64,000 nt of DNA, taken from Botrytis cinerea B05.10. Lineage: Eukaryota; Ascomycota; Leotiomycetes; Helotiales; Sclerotiniaceae. The DNA lies in contig NC_037311.1 in NCBI RefSeq assembly GCF_000143535.2, forward strand, positions 2,232,001 through 2,296,000, in the 5' to 3' direction. The stretch's first letter is position 1; every line of letters starts with the position of its first letter. The notes under the pieces are model-generated. The model was not told the DNA's origin. It did no database searches and saw nothing but the letters and a program-made list of their open reading frames with translations. Made by a program: the position numbers and the translations under genes. Of the stretch, positions 36,524 through 48,240 are shown piece after piece.

Positions 36524-37902
36524 ATGCCACCATATGATAGTGAATCATCTGGAGGTGAGGAAGAAGATTACACAGAAACCAATGTTTTACTTGGTTATGC
36601 CGGGAAAGAACCTCAAGACGATACAATCAGTTATTTAGGTGGTGAGCCTGTAAGTTCTCCCTTCAATAATTATTCGAAAATCACCCAAACTACCCTTTGC
36701 TCCACTACAATTGCCATCTGAAATTTGACTAACACTTACTTCAGTCTTGGATTGACCCTTCTACGCCTCCGTCTGCCACTCTCGCAAAATGCAAAATCTG
36801 CAACGACCTCATGGTTCTCATCCTCCAACTGAACGCCGATCTCCCCTCTCACTTCCCCGACCATGAACGTCGTTTATATATTCTAACATGTCGCCGAAAA
36901 ACATGTCGGAGAAAGGAAGGAAGTGTTCGCGCATTGCGCGGTACGCGAATTGCCGAATCTGCAAGCAAGCCAAAATCAAGAGAACTGGAGAAAGAGAAAC
37001 CAAAACCAGAGCCTGCAAAGCCAGCAGCGAGGATAGGAGAAAGTCTGTTTGGAGCCAAGCCATCAACATCCGGAAATCCATTCGCAACGGGCTCAAATCC
37101 ATTCTCTACGCCATCAGGCGGAAACACACCTTCGAATCCTTTTGCGACTGCTGGTCTAGCTACCTCTGAACTCGCTGCAAAACCTCCTCAAAACCCCGAA
37201 CCTACATCTTCAGAGACCTCAAAGGATACCCTTCCAAAAACCTTTGCATCTACCTTATCCCTCAACAATCCACAATCTCAACCAGCGACTCAAACCCCTC
37301 CACCTAGCGAACCATGGCCTACAACCGATCTCCCAGCACCCTATCCCCTTTACTACCTCGTAGATGCCGACTACGAGACCCTCGATAAAGAGCCCTTACC
37401 TCCACCACCCCAAGCTACAGTCGTCGACGACACACCCGACTCATCATCTGGCGGAAAAGAAGACAAGGAAATCTTTGAATCGACGCACGATACGACCTTT
37501 CAGAAATTCGCCGATCGTCTGTCCCAAAATCCCGAACAAGTAATCCGTTATGAGTTCCGTGGCTCCCCTCTTCTCTACTCCAAGACAGATTCTGTGGGAA
37601 AGATCTTTACGGATGCTGGAAAGGGAAATGAGAAGGTTAAAGTTAGTAATGGCAGTGGAAACTGGAAGATACCGCGCTGTGCGAACTGTGGGGCAGGGAG
37701 AGTATTTGAAGTGCAGGTGACACCCCATGCGATTATGGAGTTGGAGAGGGAGGAAAAGGGCCTGGATGGAATGGATTGGGGGACGGTAATTCTGGGAGTT
37801 TGTGAAAAGGATTGTGTGCCTAGCTGGGCGGAAGCTGGAAAGACGGGATATGTGGAAGAGTGGGCTGGAGTGCAATGGGAAGAGTTGGGCGGGAAGAAAT
37901 AG
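36524..37902 (+). CDS. TSR4: Tsr4/PDCD2-family protein, 20S rRNA accumulation factor
   Basis: Tsr4 is a cytosolic dedicated chaperone that captures uS5 (Rps2) co-translationally; loss blocks 20S rRNA maturation. Exon 1 is 36524-36649 and exon 2 is 36745-37902. A 95-nt intron gives 427 residues. The N-terminal part has the LLGYAGKEPQDDTISYLGGE motif and, after the intron, SWIDPSTPPSATLAKCKICN followed by RRLYILTCRRKTCRRK, the first PDCD2 zinc region. A long Pro/Ser/Asn-rich linker (about 95-230) follows. The C-terminal PDCD2_C domain has FADRLSQNPEQVIRY, IPRCANCGAGRVFEVQVTPH and LDGMDWGTVILGVCEKDCV, with the Cys pairs kept. Convergent to eIF3k. Confidence 0.93.
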
Positions 37903-38253
37903 GAGACGTGTTGAGGGGTTTCAAGCGTCATAAATACATAGTCATTATTGCGAATACCATATGAGAAATGAAGCATAGTTTGGGGCTTTGACTTTTTTTA
38001 TTTCATCCGGCTACTTGCAACAGATTTCGCGTGCATCTTACAGTGAAGCAAAATTTCACACTGCAGCTACTATCTATGCGATGTCTAGAAGCCAGCCACT
38101 CATCTCGAGATCCTCATTATCGAGGGAGATGCTAAACAGATAAAGAGTATGCATCTTTTCCCGTTCCTCAAGGACACCCTGATATAACGCCAACCTCCAA
38201 CCCATTATCCCTTTGCATACAAGCATATCTCATAATACCCAACCCGTGCACGC
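37903..38253. other. Convergent 3' region, TSR4 and eIF3k
   Basis: 351 bp between stop codons, with A/T-rich 3' UTR-like sequence. No gene seen. Confidence 0.5.
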
Positions 38254-39316
38254 CTAAGCAGGTTGTTCATAAGCTCTCTTAATTACCCTCGAGAATTGTT
38301 CCATCTTGACATTTTCCCTGACCACGGTTCCCTTGGCCTCATTCTCCTTGTTTAATGGTACAATGACAACGCCATTTTCTATAGTCCATCCACATACCTC
38401 CTTGATGAATTTCTCAAAGGCTTCACCGTTCATTCCGAGCCAGTTCTCGAGCTCCGAACTTGCTACTTCGCGCACGGATTGGGAAATCGTCGAGGCGATG
38501 CGGATGCGCACTAATTCTTCGAAACCACTTACGTCGGCGATGAGATCGGCGTACAAATCATCTGAATCGAGGGTTGACCAGAATTGACTGTAGTTTGCGG
38601 AGGAGAGTAGGGTGTTGAGAACGGCGAGCTTTTGTACGGCTTCGGAGAGAGGAGCATCGCCTGCTGCAGGAAGAGATGATGAGGCTGAGATAGGTGTAAG
38701 GATGTGGGGTGGGAGGAGGTGGAGAGCGAGGCTGAAGTCTGGGGAGGGGAAAACGGTGAGGGACTTGACGAGAATGTTGGTTATGGTTTCGTCTTTGGTG
38801 AGGTGGGGGTTGAATTGGTAACTGTGGTTTTGGTATGATGCATTAGTTATGTGTACCAATTGATATTTTGCGATAGTTTAAACAATAATATGTATCGTGT
38901 CTTTCAGATAGAGCTAATAATAAACTTCATGAAATGGAGGGATTCATTCTCCAAAGTTTCAGGTAATAGGGAACGTTAAACGTTCATTCATCATATAGAC
39001 ATAGTAAATCTTCTCATTCTCATTCTCGAGCTTGAGATTCGTTGAGTTTGTGGAGCCCAGAGCTTTGAGCTCCTACTCTTCCCCTCATTCTTCCGCCGAA
39101 CAAAAGAGAAGCAGCAGTAGACAAAACAAAAAAGAATCCGACTCACAGTTTCAAAAGCGCCAGATTAGCATAGCAATCATAAGTTTTCTCCTCACACTGC
39201 AGCGTTACGTATTCTTGAAAAATATTTGTTGTTTCGGGGTTGTAACGATCGAGTCCGTTGAGGATAGCATCGATATGCTCTGGCCTATCTGGCGCATAAT
39301 CAAAAGGGACACCCAT
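38254..39316 (-). CDS. EIF3K: eIF3 subunit K
   Basis: eIF3k pairs with eIF3l in the eIF3 complex, at the edge of the octamer core that supports 40S and mRNA recruitment. It is absent from budding yeast but usual in filamentous fungi. Exon 1 is 39147-39316 and exon 2 is 38254-38821. The 325-nt intron (GTGAGT ... ACCACAG) gives 245 residues. The start [28 protein letters not shown] is the family N-terminus. The HEAT-like middle has the motif [14 protein letters not shown] spanning the splice. The PCI/winged-helix C-terminus reads [15 protein letters not shown] and [20 protein letters not shown]. Confidence 0.93.
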
Positions 39317-40129
39317 ATTTATCGTATCGTGGGTATGTGTGAAGAATGAAAGGAGGAGGTGGGGTGTTGGTGGAGAGACGGCGAGGTGGGAGAAAAAATT
39401 GGCTTGGTCGTCCAAAGAAAGAAGAAGGAAGTTGAAAGAAATTTGAGGTTTTGGGATATTGCTGTTGCTCGTTAGGGCTGCTGTGTGAAGATTTTGCCGA
39501 CGCTAGTGGGGTGTTGATGCCTCAGGTTGTTCTAATGAAATTGAGGAATTCAATGGTTTCCCGTCTCATCTCCTCAGTCTTCACTCGTCTTTTGTTTCTA
39601 ATGTTCAAGTATACCTAGTTTCAAACAACACAAGGAGTGGTGTTTCAGGGATAACGACTAGATGTATTCATACACTCCTTCGGGTAGGATTGAAGTTAGA
39701 TCTGCCTCGCTGTCTACCTAAAAACAAGATACGAAGAATATACATGAAATCTCGCCGGAACTGTTCGACTATAAATAACTAATATCGTATGTGGTGATCT
39801 TTACTCCATGAATCCATAATAAGTATGTTGTGGCGGTTGTCTTTCTTGCCCTCCCTCGCCTGGGATAGCAATCCCAATTCCCATGTTGAGATAGTCATCT
39901 CCTATTGTACAAGTCTTTTCCCGTCTTCTCATCCTACATTCTCTGAAAATAATACAGAATCGCATATTCGCTACATCGCTCAAGATTTCAAATGCCAATT
40001 AACTCCAGTTCCAGTCCATACTAAACGAATGGTACGTGGACCCCCAATGGTATATTTTGCTTACACTCCCAAGGTCCATTCAATAAAAGAAAGTCATGTT
40101 CATCTTCATCTTCATCTTCATCGCCATCG
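39317..40129. other. Intergenic stretch, eIF3k promoter and 3' flank of the mucin-like gene
   Basis: Contains the eIF3k upstream region and, at 40095-40135, a run of CATCTT/CATCAT-type trinucleotides just beyond the mucin-like gene's stop codon. No gene supported. Confidence 0.4.
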
Positions 40130-42364
40130 TCATCTAGCCTTTCCAACCCCTCCCTTACTACTTGTAGCACTCATCAGGCTAACATTATCCGCGTTTCTCC
40201 TCACATCCCACTGTTGATTCATGTTTCCATTCATACCATAAAACCCTTGGCTAGCCAAACTGCTCGGCCCACTCCCTACATCTGGACCTGGATCCCCCCA
40301 GTCACCCATTGATGTTCTACTGCTATACTTACTTTCATAAGTACCTTGACTTGCTACTCTTGAGTCGCTGCTCGCGAATCTTTGAATCGGCACAACTGGC
40401 TCCTGACCTGGTTTGAAGGTGGGCATCGTTAATGGATCGGGATACAGATCGGAACCTCGTTCAAACAACGCAGGGCCATTTGATTTTGGGGTACTGTTTG
40501 CCAGCATTGGTAACCATAGCTCTGGTCGCTCGAGGTCGAAGGGGTCAGATCGGCCAGCCATTCTACGCGTATTGTTGATATTGGAAGCTGTAGAGTATAA
40601 CGTATCGCGAAAGCTTTCCGTGCTGGGTGCTATACTTGAGGGATACCGTGATACATTACTAATGCTTGGAGTGCGATATGCGGCCGGTCCATAGACGCTA
40701 CTCGGTGCATTTTTATGACCTCGAGTGGTACTGTCCAATGACTCGCCACGAGAACGACGGACGTCGCTGATGTATGTGTTGGTTCTCGGAATGGCAGGAC
40801 CAGGCCGAGAAATAGAATCCCATTTGTTCGGGTCCGCAAACGGATTATTATTCAAGTTTCTTGAAGCAGGATCCGCAAATGGATCTTGTGGGATACCGAA
40901 GTCTAAGCCTAGGCTACCAAACATTTGTCCAGAGCCCGAATTTGAAGAAAGAGAAAGACGGCGGCGCTCAGCTTTCATTAATAAATTACGATCATCCATG
41001 TCCATCAGATTGCCAAAGTCTTGCGGGTTGTTGAAATTGGACTGCTTTTCCGGCATTCCGCGTGCCATTGCAAAAGGATCCTGTTCTTCTTTCGGACTCT
41101 TTCGAAATACACCTTTAACTTTATTTGTGAATTCATCTGCTCGATCTTTTGCGGCGTAGTGCAATGCATGCGCAGATGCCGAAGAGTTGTTCCTGCTATG
41201 ATATGGAATTGGGCCCTCAAAGAACTGTGAATTCCCTCTATCGAGATTCACAGTTGGCCTATTCCCTGTTTGGACATGATTTTTAAGAGTAGAACCTATG
41301 CCAACTAAACCTGCGCCGAAATTTGTCGCGGCACCCCCTATTTGTGCTTTAAGGTTTGTACCTCGACCCGTTGATCCTACGGAATCATCATAAATATCGT
41401 AATACTGGCCTTGCGCCTTCTTATCAATATCATAGAACTGGTTCTGAGTTCCATTTGTCAGAGGTGTGAGAAGAGAATTTCTCTTTGACTTTCTCCTTCT
41501 CCTACAGCAGAATATGATCAATCCTATTAATGCAAGAAATCCAATCCCGCCTAGTATTCCTCCAATTACGGGTGCAGTCATGAGACGACCCCACGAAGAA
41601 ATTCCACCTGCAGCTGTTGACTCAACAGACTGTGTTGACGATGCTGTTGCACTCGTGACTGAAGTTGCATGACCGACACTGGGATCATGGCTTGCTGGAT
41701 CATGGCTTGCAGGATCATGAGTGGATGTAGCAGTAGTACTTATCTGACTTTGAGCAATTGCTATGGAAGTACTTGATGACTCAGTTGGCGTCGTACCTTT
41801 AGACGCCGGGCTAGGTGATGTTGTCGTACTGATACTTGTCGAAGTTGTTTGAGTTTTGGATACACTTGAGGTGGTAGCTACTGGGGTTGGTGCAGGTCCA
41901 GGTGGGGGGGGAGGGGGAGGTGGAATTGGTGGGCTTGGCGTTGATTCAACTGCACTCGTGGCTGTACTTGACAATTGTACCACTGGTCCTCCCACCGCAA
42001 CGGCCGCCGGTGAACTCGCAACTGCTGGGGCCACACTAATCGATGTTGAGGTTGGTTGCGGAGTTTGGGTGGTACTCTCCGGAGTTGGAGCTGGAGCTGG
42101 AGCTGGAGCTGGAGCTGGAGTTGGAGTTGGAGTTGGAGTTGGTGTTGGTGTTGAAGTCGAAGTCGAGCTTGAGGAGGTAGACGTAGATGAAGACGAAGAT
42201 GAAGACGAAGATGAAGATGATGTAGATGTAGAAACCGAAGAAATTGGAATTGCAGCTGTAATTGCTGATGATACTGTATTGGCCGACCTTGGGACAGCAG
42301 TACATCTCACACCATTTATTGAAGTAATTGAAAATCCTGCCGGCAGGTTTGCGCTCGTCGACAT
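40130..42364 (-). CDS. Mucin-like Ser/Thr/Pro-rich single-pass membrane protein
   Basis: I do not recognise a named family. From ATG at 42364 the single frame gives 744 residues. Residues about 30-250 are Ser/Thr/Pro-rich with perfect Ser runs, (TP)n then (AP)n repeats, a poly-Pro stretch and three SHDP repeats: a heavily O-glycosylatable stalk. A clear membrane segment (about 263-285, APVIGGILGGIGFLALIGLI) is followed by a CC-RRRRKSKR stop-transfer signal. The cytoplasmic half (about 290-744) is disordered and Ser/Asn-rich, with DPFADP-type repeats that could serve as adaptor or kinase docking sites. The layout resembles cell-wall stress sensors. No signal peptide is seen; the frame is open for about 70 bases 5' of the ATG without another ATG, so a missed first exon remains possible. 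Confidence 0.75.
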   Translation of the reverse strand: MSTSANLPAGFSITSINGVRCTAVPRSANTVSSAITAAIPISSVSTSTSSSSSSSSSSSSTSTSSSSTSTSTPTPTPTPTPTPAPAPAPAPAPTPESTTQTPQPTSTSISVAPAVASSPAAVAVGGPVVQLSSTATSAVESTPSPPIPPPPPPPPGPAPTPVATTSSVSKTQTTSTSISTTTSPSPASKGTTPTESSSTSIAIAQSQISTTATSTHDPASHDPASHDPSVGHATSVTSATASSTQSVESTAAGGISSWGRLMTAPVIGGILGGIGFLALIGLIIFCCRRRRKSKRNSLLTPLTNGTQNQFYDIDKKAQGQYYDIYDDSVGSTGRGTNLKAQIGGAATNFGAGLVGIGSTLKNHVQTGNRPTVNLDRGNSQFFEGPIPYHSRNNSSASAHALHYAAKDRADEFTNKVKGVFRKSPKEEQDPFAMARGMPEKQSNFNNPQDFGNLMDMDDRNLLMKAERRRLSLSSNSGSGQMFGSLGLDFGIPQDPFADPASRNLNNNPFADPNKWDSISRPGPAIPRTNTYISDVRRSRGESLDSTTRGHKNAPSSVYGPAAYRTPSISNVSRYPSSIAPSTESFRDTLYSTASNINNTRRMAGRSDPFDLERPELWLPMLANSTPKSNGPALFERGSDLYPDPLTMPTFKPGQEPVVPIQRFASSDSRVASQGTYESKYSSRTSMGDWGDPGPDVGSGPSSLASQGFYGMNGNMNQQWDVRRNADNVSLMSATSSKGGVGKAR
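42098..42175. repeat. Coding microsatellite, (GGAGCT)n/(GGAGTT)n
   Basis: Tandem hexamers GGAGCT then GGAGTT and GGTGTT on the plus strand encode the (Ala-Pro)n and (Thr-Pro)n tract of the mucin-like protein on the minus strand. Length is likely variable between strains. Confidence 0.8.
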
Positions 42365-43046
42365 ATTGTCAAATAAAAAGCGACGCCCAGTCGCTACGAA
42401 TGAATGTATTGAATCAGCCCTCAAGGAGATTTGTTTGAATATTGGCTCCTCGGCCCTTCAGGTTAATTTCATAATGGTACTCTATCTTGTCGACGACCAA
42501 AAGAACGGCGATCAACGATGAAAACGCAAAGTGAAAAAGCACAAGAACAAATTGAAAATTCACGAAAGCATCAGGCACAGCAGCATAATGAGTACCAATT
42601 CCTTGCTCGCCAGAAAAAACGGTTGAAAGACTATTGTTTTCTTTTGTTACACCGGGAAGGGGTTAGATGTTGCAAATCTGATACACGGTTTGTTTTACGC
42701 TCTGGCCTTCTGGAGTACTCGCTTCCCAATCGATCGAGCATTTCACACTCAAAGCGGTAAGAACACCCGTAAGCACAATAAGTAAAGGCCTTGCCGCTGC
42801 TAATTGGGACAAGTGATCGAGTTCATCATGTAAATGGATGGGAGGTCGAATTGGAAATCCATGGAAATGATTGAAAAGGCTTCGATTCAATCTAATTCTC
42901 CAGGTGTCATTGGACAATCAGGAGAGGTTTAAATGAATTGGCACTATTGACGTTCATGCCTCCCCTCGCTCCCCCTCTCCCCCCTGTGTGGGGTGACAAT
43001 AGAGTTATAGAAAAGGCTAAATGAGTTGATAGGGATATAGATAGAT

Positions 43047-43095
43047 TAGGACAGGACAGGACAGGACAGGACAGGACAGGACAGGATAGGATAGG
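43047..43095. repeat. Pentanucleotide tandem array (GGACA)n
   Basis: About eight near-perfect copies of AGGAC followed by two or three AGGAT variants. A plain microsatellite in non-coding DNA. Confidence 0.9.
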
Positions 43096-44707
43096 CTACC
43101 AGACCCGTTCGTTCTTCAAGGGCCAAGGCGCAAGAGTGAGGTTGTCTAATGTCAAATAAAGTTGTCTGCTGCCAATTGTAGGGCTCAAGCCTCTCGCAGT
43201 CGACTAGCCCTGGTTAAATAGATTAAATGGCGGGAATCGTCACATTTTTGCTAGTGGCGTGGTGTCATCACGATCCAAGGGGAGGGGAGGGAGGAGAGTG
43301 GGAGTGATGGAAAGTTACTTCCTGCAAGCGAGGGTTATTGTAGCACTGCAATCCCAACGATTTCATAATCGACTCCTTCGAGATTGTATTCCTACGAAAA
43401 GAGACAAACGCCCCCACTTGGCGGGGAATGTTAATATATCTTCGTTTTGATTTAATCCAATTTGTTTCTTCTTGAAAACTGACAGGACATGCATCACCAA
43501 CTATTCAATTATCCGGTGTTGGACGGTTGAGGGAGAGCTGATGAGAGAGTTGGAATTTCAACGACGGCCTCTACAGAATAGATAGATATCTTTCCACATT
43601 CTACCCGCACACTCTCTCTATCAGAAGCTTCTCAATACGCTTTTGAACTACAATCTTCTACAAAATTCCTGTGTGTTTTATCATGCTCCATCACCCGGTA
43701 CGTGATGATGCCAAGTCTAAAGAGTTCGTTCCTCTTATAGGAGCTGCATGCAATCCTTCCCACAAGCTTCCATCACCATCACCAAGAATGTGACAAGGAG
43801 ACATCAAAGTCTTTCGGTTCACTTCATCCCAAAAGATGGAACAAGTTGAAGAGACCCGGAAGTTCGCATTGCCAGCCTCTACGTTTGGCTTACCACGTTT
43901 TCTTGTTTGAGCCTCAGTGATCCTTCCTTGGCAACTTACTTCTGCAGAGGCACAACCTTACCGGTTCTCTTCCACTGCCCTTATGTGATATATCCACTAT
44001 TCCCTCATCCTGAACCTAATTCTCTCCATCTTGTTTCTGTTCTAGTTATGCTTATCGACTCCGTTGTGGAATCGACTGCTATGACCCTCCACTATACCTA
44101 CAATAGTGTTAGTCGAGAAGCCAACATATGGTAGGCCGTATCAAATTAATTGAAGCACGGCAGCAAACAAAACTGTCACGATGGAAACTAAGCAGATTGG
44201 TGGCATTTTAAAGTTGTATAGTAGGTCATACTCGTTTTGTGCCATAATAGGCTTCATTATGGTGTAACGTCTAGAAGGGCCACTTTTCACTCCACACGGC
44301 ACTCTGCTGGTCCGCGTATGAGGATCGTGTAGTACAGCACGTACTGGACGTGAACGGCATTGTTCTATTTGTTCAATGGAATGTTACGAGAAATGGTGGT
44401 TGAGAATCCAAACTTGTGGGAAGCTAATTCCTACGATGATTGGGGTTGATGTGAGGCTAGGCGGGATTGAGTATCAAGCATATAAGACGGCCAATTGGCA
44501 GGTGATAGTACAGAAATATATAACGCGTCGCGTCGAGCCGTGAGGTGTTGTTGATCTGGAGCGAATGGGGTGTTCGATATGCAGGATGAAGGAAAACTGC
44601 AGAATGTATATGAACAGAGTAGAGTTCCAGTGTCGATGCCGGTGGTGCTGTTCCATGTGAGATCTTACATGTTGTATATGGATATACTGGTGCAAAGTTG
44701 ACAAGCG

Positions 44708-44740
44708 TAGCAGATTAGCAGGTTAGCAGATTAGCAGATT
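44708..44740. repeat. Octamer tandem array, unit TAGCAGAT
   Basis: Four copies of an 8-bp unit, the second with one change (TAGCAGGT). Non-coding. Confidence 0.8.
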
Positions 44741-45446
44741 ATACACTTTACAATTGATGTGTTTGTTAGATTCACGCAACATCTACCTGGGTATGAAAGG
44801 AGAGGAATTCAACCTCGTCTCTCGAGCCCTCTCTAGTTGTACGTATGTATGTCAATGCCATCATACAAGCCGGTTCTCGGTTCTCGTTACCCGTGCCAAG
44901 TCCTCACATTTGAGTTGATCAATCACTCTTTCAACTTCGTCGTTGCACACATCCCGTAGAGGAAAAAGTCAACCGCGACATACACATCCATATCATTGGT
45001 TTACAGTTGCAAGTGCTCGAGTACATCATCCACTCTCATCAAGCAATTGATTGGAAGGGAAGCAAACCTGAGAAACGACAATATATGGCATATGCATACT
45101 CGTAATCCCAATCATAATCATAATCATAATTCACGCGACTTTTGCCCCAGCATCGACCGAGGCGTGCGAGGGTACTTTCTCCATAACAATAATTCCAGCA
45201 ACATCACAGCCAAAGATTCTTCGCATCAGAGAGAAGCATTTTCCCTCGATGGTCAATAGTATCCACGTCAAAGCGTATCAAGCAACGATTGGGGATCTGA
45301 TATATTAATCGCACATCTTTGAGAAATACCATTTCTTCCACACTCGGATCTCATGAGGGGTTTGCAGGGTGCGTGAGAATCAAAGCTCCATACAATAAAC
45401 AACCCCTCAGAATACCGAAAGAAAACATCTGGGGATAAGGAAGACC

Positions 45447-45494
45447 GTCACCGTCACCGTCACCGTCACCACCACCATCGTCATCATCATCATG
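45447..45494. repeat. (ACCGTC)n followed by (CAT)n at a start codon
   Basis: Four copies of the hexamer ACCGTC, then ACC and CAT trinucleotides, run directly into the candidate start codon at 45492. It would form a pyrimidine-rich leader end. Confidence 0.75.
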
Positions 45495-47368
45495 TTTGGT
45501 AATTTTGCAAGTTTTGGTAAGCATTGAAATACATCCTTACTACTCGAATACACTTTTCATAATTCTAGAATGGGCCATTCCTGGTGTCTGTTTGCCTACC
45601 TAAACTTTCCATGCTGAGCTCAAGATTATATCAAAATCTTGGTGAGATCTGGATAGAAATCTCAGTACAGAAAGAATCCACGTTCAGAAAGGCTCAATAT
45701 TCTGACTCTTTTACAGCACCGCAACCTACCACAGCTGATGGTAAGCCTCGGACCATCCCACCACCAACTCCACTCACGTTTCCTTCAAGTACACCCCAAT
45801 CGCCAGAGTATGTTTCTTCAGGCGATGTACCCCTAGTCACGTTTCTTCAGACTATTCATCGACCAACGGATATAAAATCATCCCATTTCGAAAGACTAGG
45901 TGTTCACGTCGTCCCAAATGTATCTCCTCAAGAGTTCTTACCGGATCCTTCGTTCCTCCCCCCGGATGAAGAATGGACAAATATCTCCGAAGAAGATTTA
46001 GAAGATGCAACGACAGCAAGTAAAAAGCTTTTAAGTAATGGCAATAAAGGTCCTGGAGTGAAAGCTTATCTGGACCGCCGAAGGGAACTTTCGATTGACA
46101 ATACAGCTGCTTTTCGCACTGTCAGGAGAATTCCCCAAGTAAAGGGCACACCAGTAGCTCGTTTGGGCAATGCGTATGAATTCTACAAGAATTTGGAAGT
46201 CTTCTCGGGCTACTGGGTTGACACCTCGCTTCCAAAAATCGCCACCTCTCCTTCTGACGCCGCCGAAAATGGTGCCGAGAATCAAAGCGGAGAAACCAAA
46301 GAAGGTGAAGCTAAAATTCCGCTCCATCAACAAACTCACGTCCGGACTGGCACTGGTTCCCAGCTCCCTCACGAATTCCGTCAAGGTCTTACAACTTCCT
46401 TCATGAAACTCGTCGCCTACGACTTCGGCTGTAACGTTTCCTTTCCACGTGTCGAACCTCGTCTCCATATTCATCCACCAAAGTCACAATCCTCATTCCC
46501 TCCATCTCAGTTCTCCGCTATGGGCATCACTATGATCTACCGTGCTCCTACCGACCGAAATTCCTCTCGCGCAGGCATCCTTGAAGGTCCCCTAGCAGCT
46601 CTCTCATGCCGGTCATCAACATCCTTCACCACTCCCCTCGACTCTAACCTAGATCTTGCTCGTGAAGTAATCACGATATTGCTCACGGCTCAACAAAGGA
46701 ACCGTGAAGGGAAGACCGAAAAGCCTTTTGGTGAGGGGAAGTGGTGGACTACTGTTCCTCGCTGGGGTGGTGGGAAAGGTGGTCCTATCGGCAAAGAAAT
46801 TGAACCAACCTCTTCTAATTCTTCGTCCGCTTCTTCATCTTCAGGAGATAAATCCATTATTTCTGACATCAAATCTAAAATCGGCGGTATAAATCCCCTC
46901 CCTTCTCTTCAATCCATGACTCCGGAAAGACGCCCCCCTCAGAAGAAGCCTCGCACAACGCGTCAAGGCGGTCAATCTCAGATGTATGAAAATTACCGCA
47001 AAATGATGCCCCCGTCCAGCACGTGGGATAAAAAGGTACGTTACATGGCGATTGGCAAACCGGGTGGTGTGCAGGGGAATCTGGATGATGTGTTTTTGGT
47101 TAGTTGTTTGAATCACCATATTAGCTTTCTGAGGGGAAGAGTTGGGGAGGAGATTCTAGAGATTCTGGATGGGGAGAAGGTTGGAGAGGGGGGGTATGGG
47201 AGAACGGTGATTTGGAGAACGAAGTGGTATGATTTGTTCAAGAAAGAGGATAGAGTGGAGGCTATGCAAATTATCTGGGGAATAATGGCTTGGGGGATGA
47301 GGGGGGAGGAGACCAGGGAGGGGAAGGTGGATGAGGGAGGGCAAGAGAAAATGGATATGAATAAGTAG
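45492..47368 (+). CDS. Unrecognised conserved-looking protein
   Basis: I cannot name the family. The long frame to 47368 is clearly coding. It has HFERLGVHVVPNVSPQEFLP, AYLDRRRELSIDN, LPHEFRQGLTTSFMKLVAYD, GEGKWWTTVPRWGGGKGG, a Ser-rich linker, and a C-terminal block with FLVSCLNHHISFLRGRVG and YGRTVIWRTKWYDLFKKEDR. There is no membrane segment or signal peptide. The N-terminus is ambiguous. Model A uses exons 45492-45516, 45569-45583 and 45717-47368 (564 residues, MFGNFASFEWAIP start, with a strong CTGAC plus TTTTACAG acceptor). Model B starts at ATG 45611, without introns (585 residues) or with a 75-nt intron at 45642-45716. All close in frame. I favour A only weakly. Domain content is unknown to me; composition suggests a soluble, folded protein with disordered loops. 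Confidence 0.7.
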
Positions 47369-47929
47369 GTTAATGGTAACTTGGAAAATGGTTGCTGTGC
47401 TTGTAGCATCTCTTCGTAGATGCATTTGGATTTGGGCTCAGTGAATTATTCTTGCATGTTCTGAAGCGTGCTTGAATGCGGATGAATGGAAAGGAATGGA
47501 AAGGAATGGATATCGAAAGCGAGCTAGCCAGAGATGATTGAAAAATTGGAGAGATAAAAGGACGAATGATCTAACGGATGAACGAATGGATGGATGAATG
47601 GGTGGATGGAGAGTACATACATACCATAGATAGACGAGCATGAAAATCAAAGTGAGCTTATTCATGAGCATGATTATATTCTGTCATTAATTGATTACAG
47701 ATGCTTGCTGGATATTTGAAATGGATGAAAGTGGGCAGTATCCAGCATTAAATTTTCACGGGATTTGAATTAGATAAGGTAGGTAAGAAGTAGCTATTAA
47801 TATGCAATGTCAATCAACACACCATGACACAATAGATCATTTTAACCTTTATGTAAAAATAACTAAATACTCAACATAGCTTTCGAGAGCGGAGATGGAA
47901 ACCGGGTAGGTAGGTCTAGATATGAATAA

Positions 47930-47960
47930 TACAATACAATACAATACAGTACAATACAAT
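47930..47960. repeat. Pentanucleotide array (ACAAT)n
   Basis: About six tandem copies of ACAAT with one ACAGT variant. Non-coding microsatellite. Confidence 0.85.
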
Positions 47961-48198
47961 TCCATCCATCTCTTTGCTTCCTCATCTACATCTTCTAGAC
48001 TTTCTGGCCATCTTCGATGGGGAATATAGATACCATTCGCCGTTTGCGATTCGCTAAGTCTACCTACTCTCAACACATTTTGAAGATTGCATCCGGAAAT
48101 CTCTTGGATGTTGCGAGAGGGATGGATCTCGTAAAGATACTTTTGTTAGGTTATGTCGATGGTGATGGTGATGTTGTGTTGGGCTTGGGGAGGTATGG

Positions 48199-48240
48199 AT
48201 AAATAGATAGATAGATGGATAGATAGATAGATAGATAGAC
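48199..48240. repeat. Tetranucleotide array (ATAG)n
   Basis: About ten copies of ATAG/ATGG. Non-coding microsatellite. Confidence 0.85.

Larger units (their letters stand above)
42365..45491. other. Gene-poor stretch of 3.1 kb
   Basis: Upstream region of the mucin-like gene and of the next plus-strand gene. It holds a GGACA pentanucleotide array (43047-43095), a TAGCAGAT octamer array (44708-44740), an AATCAT array (45109-45130) and an ACCGTC array close to the next gene. Short frames at 43259, 43907, 44474 and 44996 lack any signature. Long promoters would suit two environment-responsive genes, but that is inference. Confidence 0.45.

Noticed and set aside
41856..42521. Plus-strand Gly/Val/Asp-rich frame of 221 codons
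   Set aside because: It is the antisense shadow of the repeat tract in the mucin-like gene.
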